Positions 52,734 through 61,247 of a stretch of 64,000 bases of DNA are shown one piece after another. Origin of the DNA: Hyphomonadaceae bacterium TMED5 (GTDB taxonomy: Bacteria; Pseudomonadota; Alphaproteobacteria; Caulobacterales; Hyphomonadaceae); NCBI GenBank assembly GCA_002173095.1, contig NHBK01000011.1:1-64000 (forward strand). The letters are read 5' to 3'. The first letter of the stretch is position 1; the number at the start of each line of letters is the position of its first letter. The notes below the pieces were generated by a model. That model did not search any database and was not told the origin of the DNA. It saw nothing but the letters and a program-made list of their open reading frames with translations. Made by a program: the position numbers and the translations under genes.

Positions 52734-53357
52734 ATGGGCTTTTACAGTCGTTACATCCTGCCTCCGCTTATTCAGTGCGCCTGTTCCTCCCGACCAATCA
52801 TGAAACAGAGGGAGAAGATCGTTCCTCTGGCTGAAGGACGCGTGTTGGAAGTCGGCTGTGGGGCAGGAGCGAATTTTCGTCTCTATGATACCTCGCGCGT
52901 GTCACAGGTGTTTGCGCTTGAACCTGACAGCGCGATGATTTCCCGAGCGCGCAAAGCCTCAGACGCCACAGACGGCTTGAATGTCGAGTTTCTGGAAGCG
53001 GGCGGCGAAGCCGTGCCGCTGGAGGATAACTCCGTCGATACGGTCGTTTTCACCTTCACTCTTTGTACGATCCCACCATGGGAAGCCGCGCTGAGCGAAG
53101 CGCGCCGTGTGCTGAAGCCGGGCGGAAAGCTAATCTATTCTGAACATGGTGGCTCACCTGACCCGAACGTCGCGAAGTGGCAGCGCAGGCTGGAGCCTGT
53201 TCAGCAGGCGCTGGGCGGGGGATGTCATCTGACCCGTATTCCGACCCAAATGCTGGCAGAGACCGGTTTCTCCGTCACAGATGGTCAGACCATGTATCTG
53301 CCAAAGACGCCGAAAATTCTGGGCTATGCGTATTGGGGGCAGGCGCAGGTCCGGTGA
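52734..53357 (+). CDS. METTL7-like class I SAM methyltransferase
   Basis: The 207-residue protein starts ATG 52734 and has the SAM-binding motif VLEVGCGAGANFRLYD, VFALEPDSAM, the post-motif TFTLCTIPPWEAALSEARRVLKPGGKLIYSEHGG and the late CHLTRIPTQMLAETGFSV. This arrangement is that of METTL7-type methyltransferases, which act on thiols or small molecules. The target is unknown. It overlaps the DUF3445 gene by one base (TGATG), so they are coupled. Confidence 0.85.
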   Translation: MGFYSRYILPPLIQCACSSRPIMKQREKIVPLAEGRVLEVGCGAGANFRLYDTSRVSQVFALEPDSAMISRARKASDATDGLNVEFLEAGGEAVPLEDNSVDTVVFTFTLCTIPPWEAALSEARRVLKPGGKLIYSEHGGSPDPNVAKWQRRLEPVQQALGGGCHLTRIPTQMLAETGFSVTDGQTMYLPKTPKILGYAYWGQAQVR

Positions 53358-54181
53358 TGCGCAAACCGCCTTATCTGCCGTTTCTCGACGGGCCCGCGCG
53401 AATGGCGCCGCAGCTCAAACCCATTTTTGAAACGGGATGGTTGAGCCCGGACACCGAAGCAGATGTCTGGCTGGAGGAAAAACGCGCGCTGATGCGAGAA
53501 AAGCGCGATCAGGTCTATGCCGAGACTGACGGGAGTCATCTCGCGGTTGAAGAGGCCGCCAGTTTGATCCGTGCAAACCTCGGGTTTGAAACCCCTTCGA
53601 CCGGGACGTATCACACAGCGCTGGAGAGGGCTGCGGCTTTGGTCAGCGATGATGTGTGTGTCATGGTCGAACGCGATGGTGCATATTGTCTGGGGGCTGC
53701 CAGCCTGTGCGCGCCGACCTTCTGGTCGCTTCAGGTGAATATCGGGAAGCCTTTGGGAGGCCTGCACCATGCTTTGCCTGGTGAGGGAGTTGACCTTTCT
53801 AGCCGAATAAACCGTATTTTTTCAGGGCTTCAGCCGGATATTATTCTGGAACGGTTCAATTGGACAGTTCAGTATGGAGCGGAGCGGTTTACGCCGTCAT
53901 CAGCCTCGATGAAGGCTAGGCTCGCCTCGCTTACAGCCTCAGAGGCCGCCAATCAGCTTCATTTGAGGGTGGAGCGCCAGACGGTCAGAAAGCTACCTGA
54001 AACGGGCGCGGTCCTTTTCACCATACGTATCTGTGTTGACCCATTGCCTGCGATTTTGGCGAATGCCACCCACAAAACCGCATTTGCAGAAAGCTGGCGC
54101 GAGACAGCGTCTGATGTCGCCGGGTATAAAGGCTGGCCGCATTATCAACCGGCTATTGATTGGCTGCTCAGCCAGGCATAG
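53357..54181 (+). CDS. DUF3445, heme-dependent oxidative N-demethylase-like protein
   Basis: The 274-residue protein, from ATG 53357 one base inside the methyltransferase stop, has the DUF3445 pattern: YLPFLDGPARMAPQLKPI, VMVERDGAYCLGAASLCAPTFWSLQVNIGKPLGGLHHALPGE, ERFNWTVQYGAERFTPS, and LHLRVERQTVRKLPETGAVLFTIRICVDPL. The family includes the alpha subunit of HODM, a heme-dependent oxidative N-demethylase from Pseudomonas mendocina that demethylates dimethylamine. Full HODM needs several subunits that are not visible here, so the substrate and activity are open. A conserved histidine (GLHH) could bind heme. Confidence 0.85.
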   Translation: MRKPPYLPFLDGPARMAPQLKPIFETGWLSPDTEADVWLEEKRALMREKRDQVYAETDGSHLAVEEAASLIRANLGFETPSTGTYHTALERAAALVSDDVCVMVERDGAYCLGAASLCAPTFWSLQVNIGKPLGGLHHALPGEGVDLSSRINRIFSGLQPDIILERFNWTVQYGAERFTPSSASMKARLASLTASEAANQLHLRVERQTVRKLPETGAVLFTIRICVDPLPAILANATHKTAFAESWRETASDVAGYKGWPHYQPAIDWLLSQA

Positions 54182-54206
54182 TTTTTCTCCAGTATAGGAG
54201 AATGAG

Positions 54207-54620
54207 ATGGCCTATTGGCTTTTCAAATCTGAACCCGATGCCTGGAGCTGGGACCAGCAGGTCGCAAAGGGTGATGAAGGCGAAGAATGGGGCGGCGTTC
54301 GCAATTATCAGGCGCGCAATAATATGCGGCTGATGAAACTGGGCGATCAGGGCTTTTTCTACCATTCACGGCAAGGGCTGGAGATTGTCGGCATTGTTGA
54401 AGTTTGCGCAGAAGCGCACTCTGACTCGACCACTGACGATGAGCGTTGGGAGTGCGTAGACATCAAAGCCGTTAAATCCGTGCCTAATCCGGTGTCGATG
54501 AAAGCGATTAAGGCTAATCCCGAACTGGAAGAGATGGTGCTGGTGAAGAATTCCAGGTTATCAGTTCAGCCGGTGACTGAGGCAGAGTGGAAAGAAATCT
54601 GCAGAATGGGTGGACTGTAA
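54207..54620 (+). CDS. EVE-domain protein
   Basis: The 137-residue protein is one EVE domain: YWLFKSEPDAWSWDQQ, WGGVRNYQARNNMRLMKLGDQGFFYHSRQGLEIVGIVEV, and MVLVKNSRLSVQPVTEAEWKEI. EVE domains bind modified bases in DNA or RNA and often appear in restriction or RNA-modification settings. GGAG lies upstream. A partner enzyme is not evident here. It resembles thymocyte nuclear protein 1. Confidence 0.92.
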   Translation: MAYWLFKSEPDAWSWDQQVAKGDEGEEWGGVRNYQARNNMRLMKLGDQGFFYHSRQGLEIVGIVEVCAEAHSDSTTDDERWECVDIKAVKSVPNPVSMKAIKANPELEEMVLVKNSRLSVQPVTEAEWKEICRMGGL

Positions 54621-54649
54621 ATATCGCTTTTGAAGCCTGGGAGGACAGA

Positions 54650-54856
54650 ATGTCTGAAGGTAAGAAGGTTTACACTGCGCAGCAGGCCGCTGCGCTGGTT
54701 CTGGTTATCGTAGCCATTTTTAACATGATCTATGGTGCCTATCTGGGGGGCGGACCAGTCGCGATTACGCTGGCTTTTATGGGCTTTGGCATGGCGATTA
54801 TTGTCTGGAAGGTGAAGCCAAAGCGTAAGGCTGACGAGATCGCCGATGAAGATTAA
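54650..54856 (+). CDS. Small two-helix membrane protein
   Basis: The 68-residue product starts ATG 54650 with GAGGA upstream, 29 bases after the EVE gene. It has two membrane helices (AAALVLVIVAIFNMIYGAYL and VAITLAFMGFGMAIIVWKV) and a charged tail. No family recognised. Its stop overlaps the end of the convergent phosphatase gene by four bases. Confidence 0.6.
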   Translation: MSEGKKVYTAQQAAALVLVIVAIFNMIYGAYLGGGPVAITLAFMGFGMAIIVWKVKPKRKADEIADED

Positions 54857-55380
54857 CGTGAGCCTTCATTGAAGCTTGCCAGGGCCCATTCGGCGAACTT
54901 GTGAACATTTCCACCTTTGAACAGGAAGCCGCCGACACCGGCGGCATGGGCTGCATCGAGGTCTGTCTGTTTGTCGCCGATCAGAAAGCTCATCTCACGG
55001 TTTACGGGGAAGTCCCCCATGGCAGAGAGTAACATGCCGGGTTTTGGCTTTCGGTCGAAACTGTCTTTGCGATAGCGCTCAATTTCGCCGTCTTCATGGA
55101 AGGGGCTGAAATAGAAATGGTCGATTTTCGCGCCTACCGCCGCCAGCTCTTCTGCCATATGAGCGTGAAGGGTTTGCATGTCGTCTTCGGTGTAATAGCC
55201 GCGCGCAATGCCGGACTGGTTCGTTACGACGAACACCCACCAGCCACGATCATTGAAGGCCTTCACGCAGTCTTTTGCACCGTCTACCCATTCAAATTCT
55301 TCAACGCGGCTGACATAGCCCTTGTCCAGATTAAGGACGCCATCGCGGTCTAGAAACAGAGCAGGGCGGGGTGAAGTCAT
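54853..55380 (-). CDS. gmhB: GmhB/HisB-type HAD phosphatase
   Basis: The 175-residue protein starts at ATG 55380. It has HAD motif I FLDRDGVLN (Asp11, Asp13), VVTNQSGIARGYY, the KPKPGMLL stretch and motif III/IV GDKQTDLDAAHAAG. GmhB dephosphorylates D-glycero-D-manno-heptose 1,7-bisphosphate for lipopolysaccharide heptose. The usual zinc-binding cysteines (CxH...CDC) are missing here: the loop reads FHEDGEIERYRKDSFDRKPKPG. It is therefore a zinc-less variant or a relative with different specificity. Confidence 0.82.
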   Translation of the reverse strand: MTSPRPALFLDRDGVLNLDKGYVSRVEEFEWVDGAKDCVKAFNDRGWWVFVVTNQSGIARGYYTEDDMQTLHAHMAEELAAVGAKIDHFYFSPFHEDGEIERYRKDSFDRKPKPGMLLSAMGDFPVNREMSFLIGDKQTDLDAAHAAGVGGFLFKGGNVHKFAEWALASFNEGSR

Positions 55381-55423
55381 AACGCCGTGTATCTCGATTT
55401 GCGGCAGGCGAACAGGTGTCTGA

Positions 55424-56731
55424 TCAAGTGCGCGCGTCCTGCGAAACCTCTTCTGTGGTCTCGCCTTCGGTTTCATCAGAGTGGACGGCTTCTTCATCAA
55501 TATGGGCAACGGTTTCGCGGTTGGCGCGAACGCCTAGCATGAAAGGCACCATGGCGATGAGCGCCAGCGTTCCGGCAAGGAAGAAGTTTGCGCCTTTGAA
55601 GTGGATGACCGCATCTGGCTGAGCGAAATAGCTCAGCACCTGCGTCATGAGGAAGGGGCCTATAATGAGGCCAGCAATGGAGTTTACGCTGGCCAGCGCG
55701 CCCTGAAGCTCGCCCTGTGCATTGCGCGGTGTAACGCCCGTCATAAGCGATTGCATGGCCGGTTGCGCCACGCCGCCAAAGGACGAGAAGACGATCACAC
55801 AGTAGGCCATCCATCCATAGACAGAGGCTGAGAATAAGAACATGGCCGCCGTGCTGATGGAGAGGCCGATAAGCGCTGTCTTGCTGGGGCCGAGCGCTTT
55901 GGTCATCCGACCGGAAAGTCCCGCCTGAACCACAGCCGCGCCAATGCCTACCAAGGCAAGCGCCAGCGCAATTTCAGCTTCGCCCCAATTATAGCGGATC
56001 GCGCCGTAATAGTTGAACGAGCCCGGGAATACGGCATGTGCGAGGGCGAAAATGCCCATGCTGACAATGAACCATGAGACCTTCGGCAGATGCGCGAAAT
56101 GCTTGAACGCACCGAATGGGTTGGCGCGCCTCAGTTCAAATGGGCGACGATCTTCCTTGGCGAGAGATTCTGGCAAAACGAACACGCCATAGAGGAAGTT
56201 ACAGGCCGCAATGCCCGCCGAGACGAAAAAGGGTAGGCGGATATGAATTTCGCCGAGGAAGCCGCCAATGACAGGCCCCAGAATAAAACCAATGCCGAAA
56301 GCAGCGCCGATCATGCCAAAGGCGCGTCCGCGTTCTTCAGGCTCTGTCACGTCGGCAATGTAGGAATTGGCCGTGGAATAGGTCGCGCTGGTTAAGCCCG
56401 CCAGCGCCCGGCCGATAAATAGCATGAACAGTGAGTTGGCGAACGCCATGATCAGAAAGTCGATGCACAGCCCGGCGACCGACACCAGCAGAACCGGGCG
56501 TCTGCCAAACCTGTCGGACAGATTGCCAATGGTCGGCATTGTGATGAAATTCACCAGACCAAAGGTCACCATCAGAAAGCCGGCAATCCGCACCGCGTCT
56601 TCTGCGCCAAGGTGCGTCAGCTCTTCCATATAAGCGGGCATGACCGGGATGAAGATGCCGAATGCCAGCATGTCGAGCGCAACCGTCACGATGACGAACG
56701 CGAATGCATTTTTGCCGTGTGGTCTGGTCAC
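55424..56731 (-). CDS. MFS drug exporter, TetA/TCR-like
   Basis: The 435-residue transporter has twelve helices and MFS signatures: [14 protein letters not shown] between helices 2 and 3, and [32 protein letters not shown] in helices 4-5, the motif typical of TCR/Tet-type proton antiporters. The C-terminal tail is acidic ([22 protein letters not shown]). The substrate cannot be told. It starts 1 base region away from the divergent hydrolase's long frame and has the phosphatase gene 43 bases downstream. Confidence 0.88.
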   Translation of the reverse strand: MTRPHGKNAFAFVIVTVALDMLAFGIFIPVMPAYMEELTHLGAEDAVRIAGFLMVTFGLVNFITMPTIGNLSDRFGRRPVLLVSVAGLCIDFLIMAFANSLFMLFIGRALAGLTSATYSTANSYIADVTEPEERGRAFGMIGAAFGIGFILGPVIGGFLGEIHIRLPFFVSAGIAACNFLYGVFVLPESLAKEDRRPFELRRANPFGAFKHFAHLPKVSWFIVSMGIFALAHAVFPGSFNYYGAIRYNWGEAEIALALALVGIGAAVVQAGLSGRMTKALGPSKTALIGLSISTAAMFLFSASVYGWMAYCVIVFSSFGGVAQPAMQSLMTGVTPRNAQGELQGALASVNSIAGLIIGPFLMTQVLSYFAQPDAVIHFKGANFFLAGTLALIAMVPFMLGVRANRETVAHIDEEAVHSDETEGETTEEVSQDART

Positions 56732-56936
56732 CCGAATTCCCCGTTCAGTCAGTCCGTCATCACACCTATTGGGTTTTATCCGGGGTGTCTATCAACTTGG
56801 CATTCAGTTGGTACGGCGCATGCATCAACGCCAATTAAACAGTGTGACGGAACGATTTTGGGGCAGTGGATGTTTCCTTTGCATCGTTTCGGACGGCATA
56901 CCTTCACGGGCGCCGGAGACAGAAAGCGAGGATCAC

Positions 56937-58670
56937 GTGTCAGGTGGTTTACAGCAGGACATTCAGCGCGCACTCGCATTCGCGGCAGACCAGCGTTTTC
57001 ACGAAGCTTTTGGAGCGCTGACGGACATCGATGCGAGTTATATGAAAAGCTGGGAGACGGAGCTTTGCCGCGCTCGCGTCTTTAAAGCGTTTTCTCAATT
57101 CTGTCTTGAAAGTGCTGTGAACAACGGTGCGCCATTGCCAGAGATTTATGATGAAATACTGGCTCAGAATGTCGACCTGCTGGATGAGTTTCAGGATGGC
57201 GGAGCTAAGCGGCGGGAACGTGCCTATGGGCAAGAGGACGTTCAGTTTCAGTTTGCGCTTTCATCCTGGAAGGCCGGATTTACCGGCAATGCGCTGACGG
57301 CACTGAAACGAGCCATCTCGCTGTTGGCATCCACGGAGAAAGCCAATGGCCGTCTGAGCAAATATCTCGATCTTCCGCTTCCCATGGTCCGGGCGTGGAG
57401 TAAATCTTCTGAAGGCGATGAATTGCGGCATCCGTTGCAGCAAGAACTTTGCTTCGGGTTCAATCTTCTTCTGGGGCGCTATGCCGATGCCGTGCAGGCT
57501 TTTATAAACTCGAAAGCCGAAGATGCTGAGCGCAGTTTTCCTGTCCGCTTCAAGCAATCCATTGAAGAGCTGGAACTCGATTGGATTGGCATTCTGGCGG
57601 AAGCGGAAAAAGCGATTGAAGCCAAAGGCGCCGTTCACGAGCTGGCCTGGTGGATGATGCAGGTGCTCTCTAAATCCGGCGAAGCTGACATTGTGAAGTC
57701 TTTCTTCGAGAAGCACCGCGACTTTCTGATGGCGAATAAAATGCCGGATTTTATCGGTGAACGCCTTCTCGCAGATGTAGGGCTGACGGAATTGATAAGC
57801 TCCGCCAGCAAAAGGCTCGATAGTCAACTGAGCGACGCTTTACGCGCGCAAGACTGGGATACCGTCGTTGAACTCTTCGATGCGCCGGAGCGTCGGCATT
57901 TTGCGCAGCAGGCAGCGGCCATAGCCTCAGAGCTAAGCGTGCCCACCTATGTGCCGACGTCCGAAAGAAATACGGTGGCCATTGTGGGCCGTGATCGACC
58001 GCATGGCACGGTTGTTGTGTTCGCAGGGCTCGCCGATGGTGGCGAGTTCCGCTTCAGTCTTCTGGATGCATTTTTTGCAAAGCTCGGCCTGACAGCAATC
58101 TATCTCTATGACGCAAAGCGCGCGGTTTATTGCCTTGGCATTGATGAACTGGGCAATGGTCTTGAGGAGACGCTAAAGGGCCTGAGGAAGATCATTGATG
58201 AGATCCACCCGGACAAGCCGGTCTATACGTTTGGGAACTCAGCCGGTGGCTTTGCTGCGGTGCTGTATGCGCATGGCCTCAAAGCCGATGCGACGATCTC
58301 ATTCTCGCCGCCGGTCACGCTGAACCCTGAGGAAGGCGAAGAGCGATTTGGAGACCGCCGAGCTCGGCTCACGGCGCGCCGTCTTGCGCGCAATGTCGAT
58401 TTCTCACGGTTTGATCTGAAAACGCTTATGCCGCAGATGAAGGATACTTATCAGCTGGTTGTATACGGGCCGGGCGATGACTGCATGGACCATCTCCATT
58501 CTGCAGACTACCAACCCTTTGAGAATGCAGACGTGCGCTGGGTGGATGGCGTAAGCACGCACAACACGCTTGGCGCACTGGCTATGCGCGAAAGTCTGAT
58601 TGATGTGTTTGGAGCGGTCTTTAAACCGCCTCTGGCTGACGAAGAGGCGCTGGTGGCCCATCGGGCGTAA
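56937..58670 (+). CDS. Helical domain fused to alpha/beta hydrolase, unknown
   Basis: The 577-residue product is read from GTG 56937, with GAGGA just before it; in-frame codons further upstream lie in the intergenic region and under the MFS gene and are unlikely. The first 350 residues are helical, possibly TPR-like. The C-terminal part has an alpha/beta-hydrolase layout: GTVVVFAGLADG, then FGNSAGGFAAVLYA with nucleophile Ser435, and late His (VSTHNTLG). Similar nucleophile regions occur in esterase-like proteins of polysaccharide and glycosylation loci. No function can be assigned. Its last 50 bases overlap the end of the radical SAM gene on the opposite strand. Confidence 0.75.
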   Translation: MSGGLQQDIQRALAFAADQRFHEAFGALTDIDASYMKSWETELCRARVFKAFSQFCLESAVNNGAPLPEIYDEILAQNVDLLDEFQDGGAKRRERAYGQEDVQFQFALSSWKAGFTGNALTALKRAISLLASTEKANGRLSKYLDLPLPMVRAWSKSSEGDELRHPLQQELCFGFNLLLGRYADAVQAFINSKAEDAERSFPVRFKQSIEELELDWIGILAEAEKAIEAKGAVHELAWWMMQVLSKSGEADIVKSFFEKHRDFLMANKMPDFIGERLLADVGLTELISSASKRLDSQLSDALRAQDWDTVVELFDAPERRHFAQQAAAIASELSVPTYVPTSERNTVAIVGRDRPHGTVVVFAGLADGGEFRFSLLDAFFAKLGLTAIYLYDAKRAVYCLGIDELGNGLEETLKGLRKIIDEIHPDKPVYTFGNSAGGFAAVLYAHGLKADATISFSPPVTLNPEEGEERFGDRRARLTARRLARNVDFSRFDLKTLMPQMKDTYQLVVYGPGDDCMDHLHSADYQPFENADVRWVDGVSTHNTLGALAMRESLIDVFGAVFKPPLADEEALVAHRA

Positions 58671-59763
58671 GCTCATGTTCGAACATCATCAGCTTGCCCC
58701 ATGTCTCGCAGTATTCGATCCAGTCTATGAAGGCCTGCTCTGATTGAACGGCTTCTTCGACGCGGAACATCAGCGTGGCGATACCTGGCGCCCATAATCG
58801 ACATGTGCTGCAATCCACATTCGGGGTGCAGCACTTGTTACGGTTCGGTGAGCCATCCGTCGCATAGAGTTGGTAATAGGGGTTCGCATTCGATCCGGCG
58901 CAATTGGTGGCTATCCCATTTCCATCAAGTTGATATATCAGCTCTGAGCCAAGAGCGCGCTTGTTGTAGGCTTTGGTGGGGAAGACCTGACCGGGATAAA
59001 GGTCGATCATTTCATCCATTTTACCCCGGACCTGTTCCAGGTCTTCTGCCGTCAGCATCATGTTCCGGTCTTCCGTAGAGAAGCGGAAAAAGCGGTTATC
59101 GTTTCCGGCGCCGGCTTTGATCTTCTTCGTATAGCTTTCAGTCGGACTGAAAATATTGAAGATGACGCGGAGACCGTCTCCCGTCAGCTGCTTCGTGACC
59201 TCTTCTACAGAGGTCAGGTTTTGTTTTGAAACGGTGAAGACGAACGAGGCACGCGGGTCATCGCGATAAAGGCGAATAGACTTTGCAAGGTGATTGCCGC
59301 CGCGAAGTTCTGCTGTCTGGGCTTCATTTCCCCAGACTGAAATCAGAATAGCGTAGGGTATGTGGCGTGGGATCTGGATCGTGCCGTTTGTGTAAACCAG
59401 ACCATGCGGAATATGCCGGGCCGCTGCTTCAATCCGTGCCGTCTGAAGTGCCGGTTCTGCCCCCGCTAAATTTGCATGCTTAATGCCGCTGGCTGCGAGG
59501 CGTTTGAACAAATCTTCCCATTTGCGCAAATCCTCTTCTTCTCTTTCCAGAGCGGACTTATCGCCTTCGAAAAAGAAGCATCCTTCACAGAAGAGATTAC
59601 ACTTATTGGTCAGCTCAATGCTGGCATTGTGCAGAGCGATTTTCTGCAACCGGCGTGCATTGGAATAGCGCGCCCGAAGATCGGGTCTCGCTCGAAGAAG
59701 CTTTTTGAGCTTTTCGCTGAATATTTGAACTTGTTCTGTACTAAAGCCAGCGTCTGTTTGCAT
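58621..59763 (-). CDS. Radical SAM protein with SPASM-like C-terminus
   Basis: The 380-residue protein has the radical SAM cluster motif C-x3-C-x2-C at Cys55, Cys59 and Cys62 (NKCNLFCEGCFF), GAEP for the SAM-contact strand, and a C-terminal group of cysteines (Cys288, Cys311, Cys312, Cys318, Cys321) that could hold an auxiliary iron-sulfur cluster, as in SPASM proteins. GGGGAAG precedes the ATG. The substrate is unknown; no short precursor-peptide gene was found beside it. It overlaps the convergent hydrolase gene by 50 bases, so the two are neighbours by transcription end only. Confidence 0.8.
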   Translation of the reverse strand: MQTDAGFSTEQVQIFSEKLKKLLRARPDLRARYSNARRLQKIALHNASIELTNKCNLFCEGCFFFEGDKSALEREEEDLRKWEDLFKRLAASGIKHANLAGAEPALQTARIEAAARHIPHGLVYTNGTIQIPRHIPYAILISVWGNEAQTAELRGGNHLAKSIRLYRDDPRASFVFTVSKQNLTSVEEVTKQLTGDGLRVIFNIFSPTESYTKKIKAGAGNDNRFFRFSTEDRNMMLTAEDLEQVRGKMDEMIDLYPGQVFPTKAYNKRALGSELIYQLDGNGIATNCAGSNANPYYQLYATDGSPNRNKCCTPNVDCSTCRLWAPGIATLMFRVEEAVQSEQAFIDWIEYCETWGKLMMFEHELTPDGPPAPLRQPEAV

Positions 59764-59880
59764 GTGTTCTTCCCCAGAGGGGCTTATACATGCTTTGAGT
59801 TGAGCTATAAAGTTAATGCGTATTAAATATTGTTACGCTTTGCAGCGGTATTTTTAAGTGTGTTGGTCAAAACTGGGAAA

Positions 59881-59925
59881 CAGTCCGCCGACCTTAAGTG
59901 CGGACTGCTGGATACCCAGTCTGAG
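59881..59925 (-). terminator. Hairpin after the VWA gene, possible terminator
   Basis: CAGTCCGC (59881-59888) and GCGGACTG (59900-59907) form an 8-bp stem with an 11-base loop. On the minus strand the following tract is TTTCCCAGTTTT, so termination efficiency is uncertain. Confidence 0.45.
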
Positions 59926-59930
59926 CTTTT

Positions 59931-61112
59931 TTACTTCGACAATTCTTTCATCGCGTCCTCGAGGCCCGCAAGGGTCATCTGGAACATGCGGTGTGGGCCG
60001 ATCAGCTCCTGAATGAGCTTCACAGAGGCTGTGTACTGCCAGGAATTTTCCGGCGATGGGTTCAGCCAGACAAGGTCCGGGAATTGCTGGACCAGACGCT
60101 GAAGCCATACGCCGCCAGCTTCTTCATTCCAGTGCTCGACAGCGCCGCCCGCATAGGTGATCTCATACGGGCTCATCGTGGCATCGCCGACGACAATGAC
60201 TTTATAGTCGGATGAGAATTTATGCAGCACATCCCATGTCGGGATGCGGTTATTGTGGCGGCGGCGATTGTCTTTCCATACGCCTTCATAAAGGCAGTTG
60301 TGGAAATAATAATATTCCAGATTCTTGAATTCAGACCTCGCGGCAGAGAACAATTCCTCGCAGACGCGAATATGTGGATCCATCGATCCACCGACATCCA
60401 GAAACAATAGCAGATTGACTGAATTGCGCCGTTCCGGGCGCATGACGAGGTCCAGATAGCCCTGTTTCGCCGTCGCGCGGATCGTGTTGTCGAGGTCCAG
60501 CTCGTCGGGCGCGCCGGTGCGAGCCCATTTGCGAAGGCGGCGCATGGCCACTTTGATGTTACGCGTGCCGATTTCGATGGAATCGTCGAGGTTTTTGAAC
60601 TCGCGCTTATCCCAGACCTTCACCGCGCGGCGGTGGCGGGATTTGTTCTGACCGATCCGGATACCTTCCGGATTATAGCCATTCGCGCCGAAGGGTGACG
60701 TGCCGCCCGTACCAATCCACTTATTGCCGCCCTCATGGCGTTTCTTTTGCTCTTCCAGACGCTCTTTCAGAGTGTCCATCAGCTTTTCCCAGCCGCCGAG
60801 CGCTTCGATCTTTTCCATTTCCTCAGGGGTGAGGAATTTTTCAGAGACCTTTCGCAGCCATTCTTCCGGCAAATCCTGCGCTTCAACCGCGTCGCCAACG
60901 GACTCAAGGCCTTTGAAAACATGTCCAAAGACTTTGTCGAACTTGTCGATATTGCGCTCATCTTTCACAAGCGCCGTGCGGGCAAGATAATAGAACTGGT
61001 CGATCTCCATATCGATGACGCCTTTATCCATGGCGTCCATCAGAGCGAGATATTCTTTCAGCGTAACCGGGACTTTTGCGTCTCTCAGTTCAGAAAAGAA
61101 GTTCAGAAACAT
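59931..61112 (-). CDS. VWA-domain protein, CoxE-like
   Basis: The 393-residue protein starts ATG 61112 with AGGAG upstream. It has an N-terminal helical domain (FFSELRDAKVPVTLKEYLALMDAMDKGV) typical of CoxE-like proteins and a C-terminal VWA domain with a MIDAS-type DVGGSMDPH. CoxE-like proteins usually work with a MoxR-type AAA ATPase to insert metals or remodel proteins. No AAA gene is adjacent in the window. GTGGTSPFGANGYNPEG is a characteristic linker of the family. Confidence 0.88.
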   Translation of the reverse strand: MFLNFFSELRDAKVPVTLKEYLALMDAMDKGVIDMEIDQFYYLARTALVKDERNIDKFDKVFGHVFKGLESVGDAVEAQDLPEEWLRKVSEKFLTPEEMEKIEALGGWEKLMDTLKERLEEQKKRHEGGNKWIGTGGTSPFGANGYNPEGIRIGQNKSRHRRAVKVWDKREFKNLDDSIEIGTRNIKVAMRRLRKWARTGAPDELDLDNTIRATAKQGYLDLVMRPERRNSVNLLLFLDVGGSMDPHIRVCEELFSAARSEFKNLEYYYFHNCLYEGVWKDNRRRHNNRIPTWDVLHKFSSDYKVIVVGDATMSPYEITYAGGAVEHWNEEAGGVWLQRLVQQFPDLVWLNPSPENSWQYTASVKLIQELIGPHRMFQMTLAGLEDAMKELSK

Positions 61113-61247
61113 CGGGCGTTTTCTCCTGTAGACAGGAAGGTAGCGCGACTTGAGGCATCTGTCCAAGGCTCAAGGGAAGTTCTGAAAATTCAGGGGGTGG
61201 CCAGCCCTGAGCAGACTTTGCTAACCAATGTGTGAGAGGCTGACCTT

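Noticed and set aside
53177-53356. Upstream extension of the DUF3445 gene
   Set aside because: Those 60 codons are out of frame with and inside the methyltransferase gene; the ATG at 53357 forms a normal TGATG junction.
56640-56936. Long N-terminal extension of the hydrolase frame from 56640
   Set aside because: It would overlap the divergent MFS gene and the intergenic region and reads as low-complexity translation; GTG 56937 has a ribosome binding site.
59800-59835. TTAATGCGTATTAA as a CtrA-like site before the radical SAM gene
   Set aside because: The spacing is six bases rather than seven, and the segment is simply AT-rich, so evidence is too thin.
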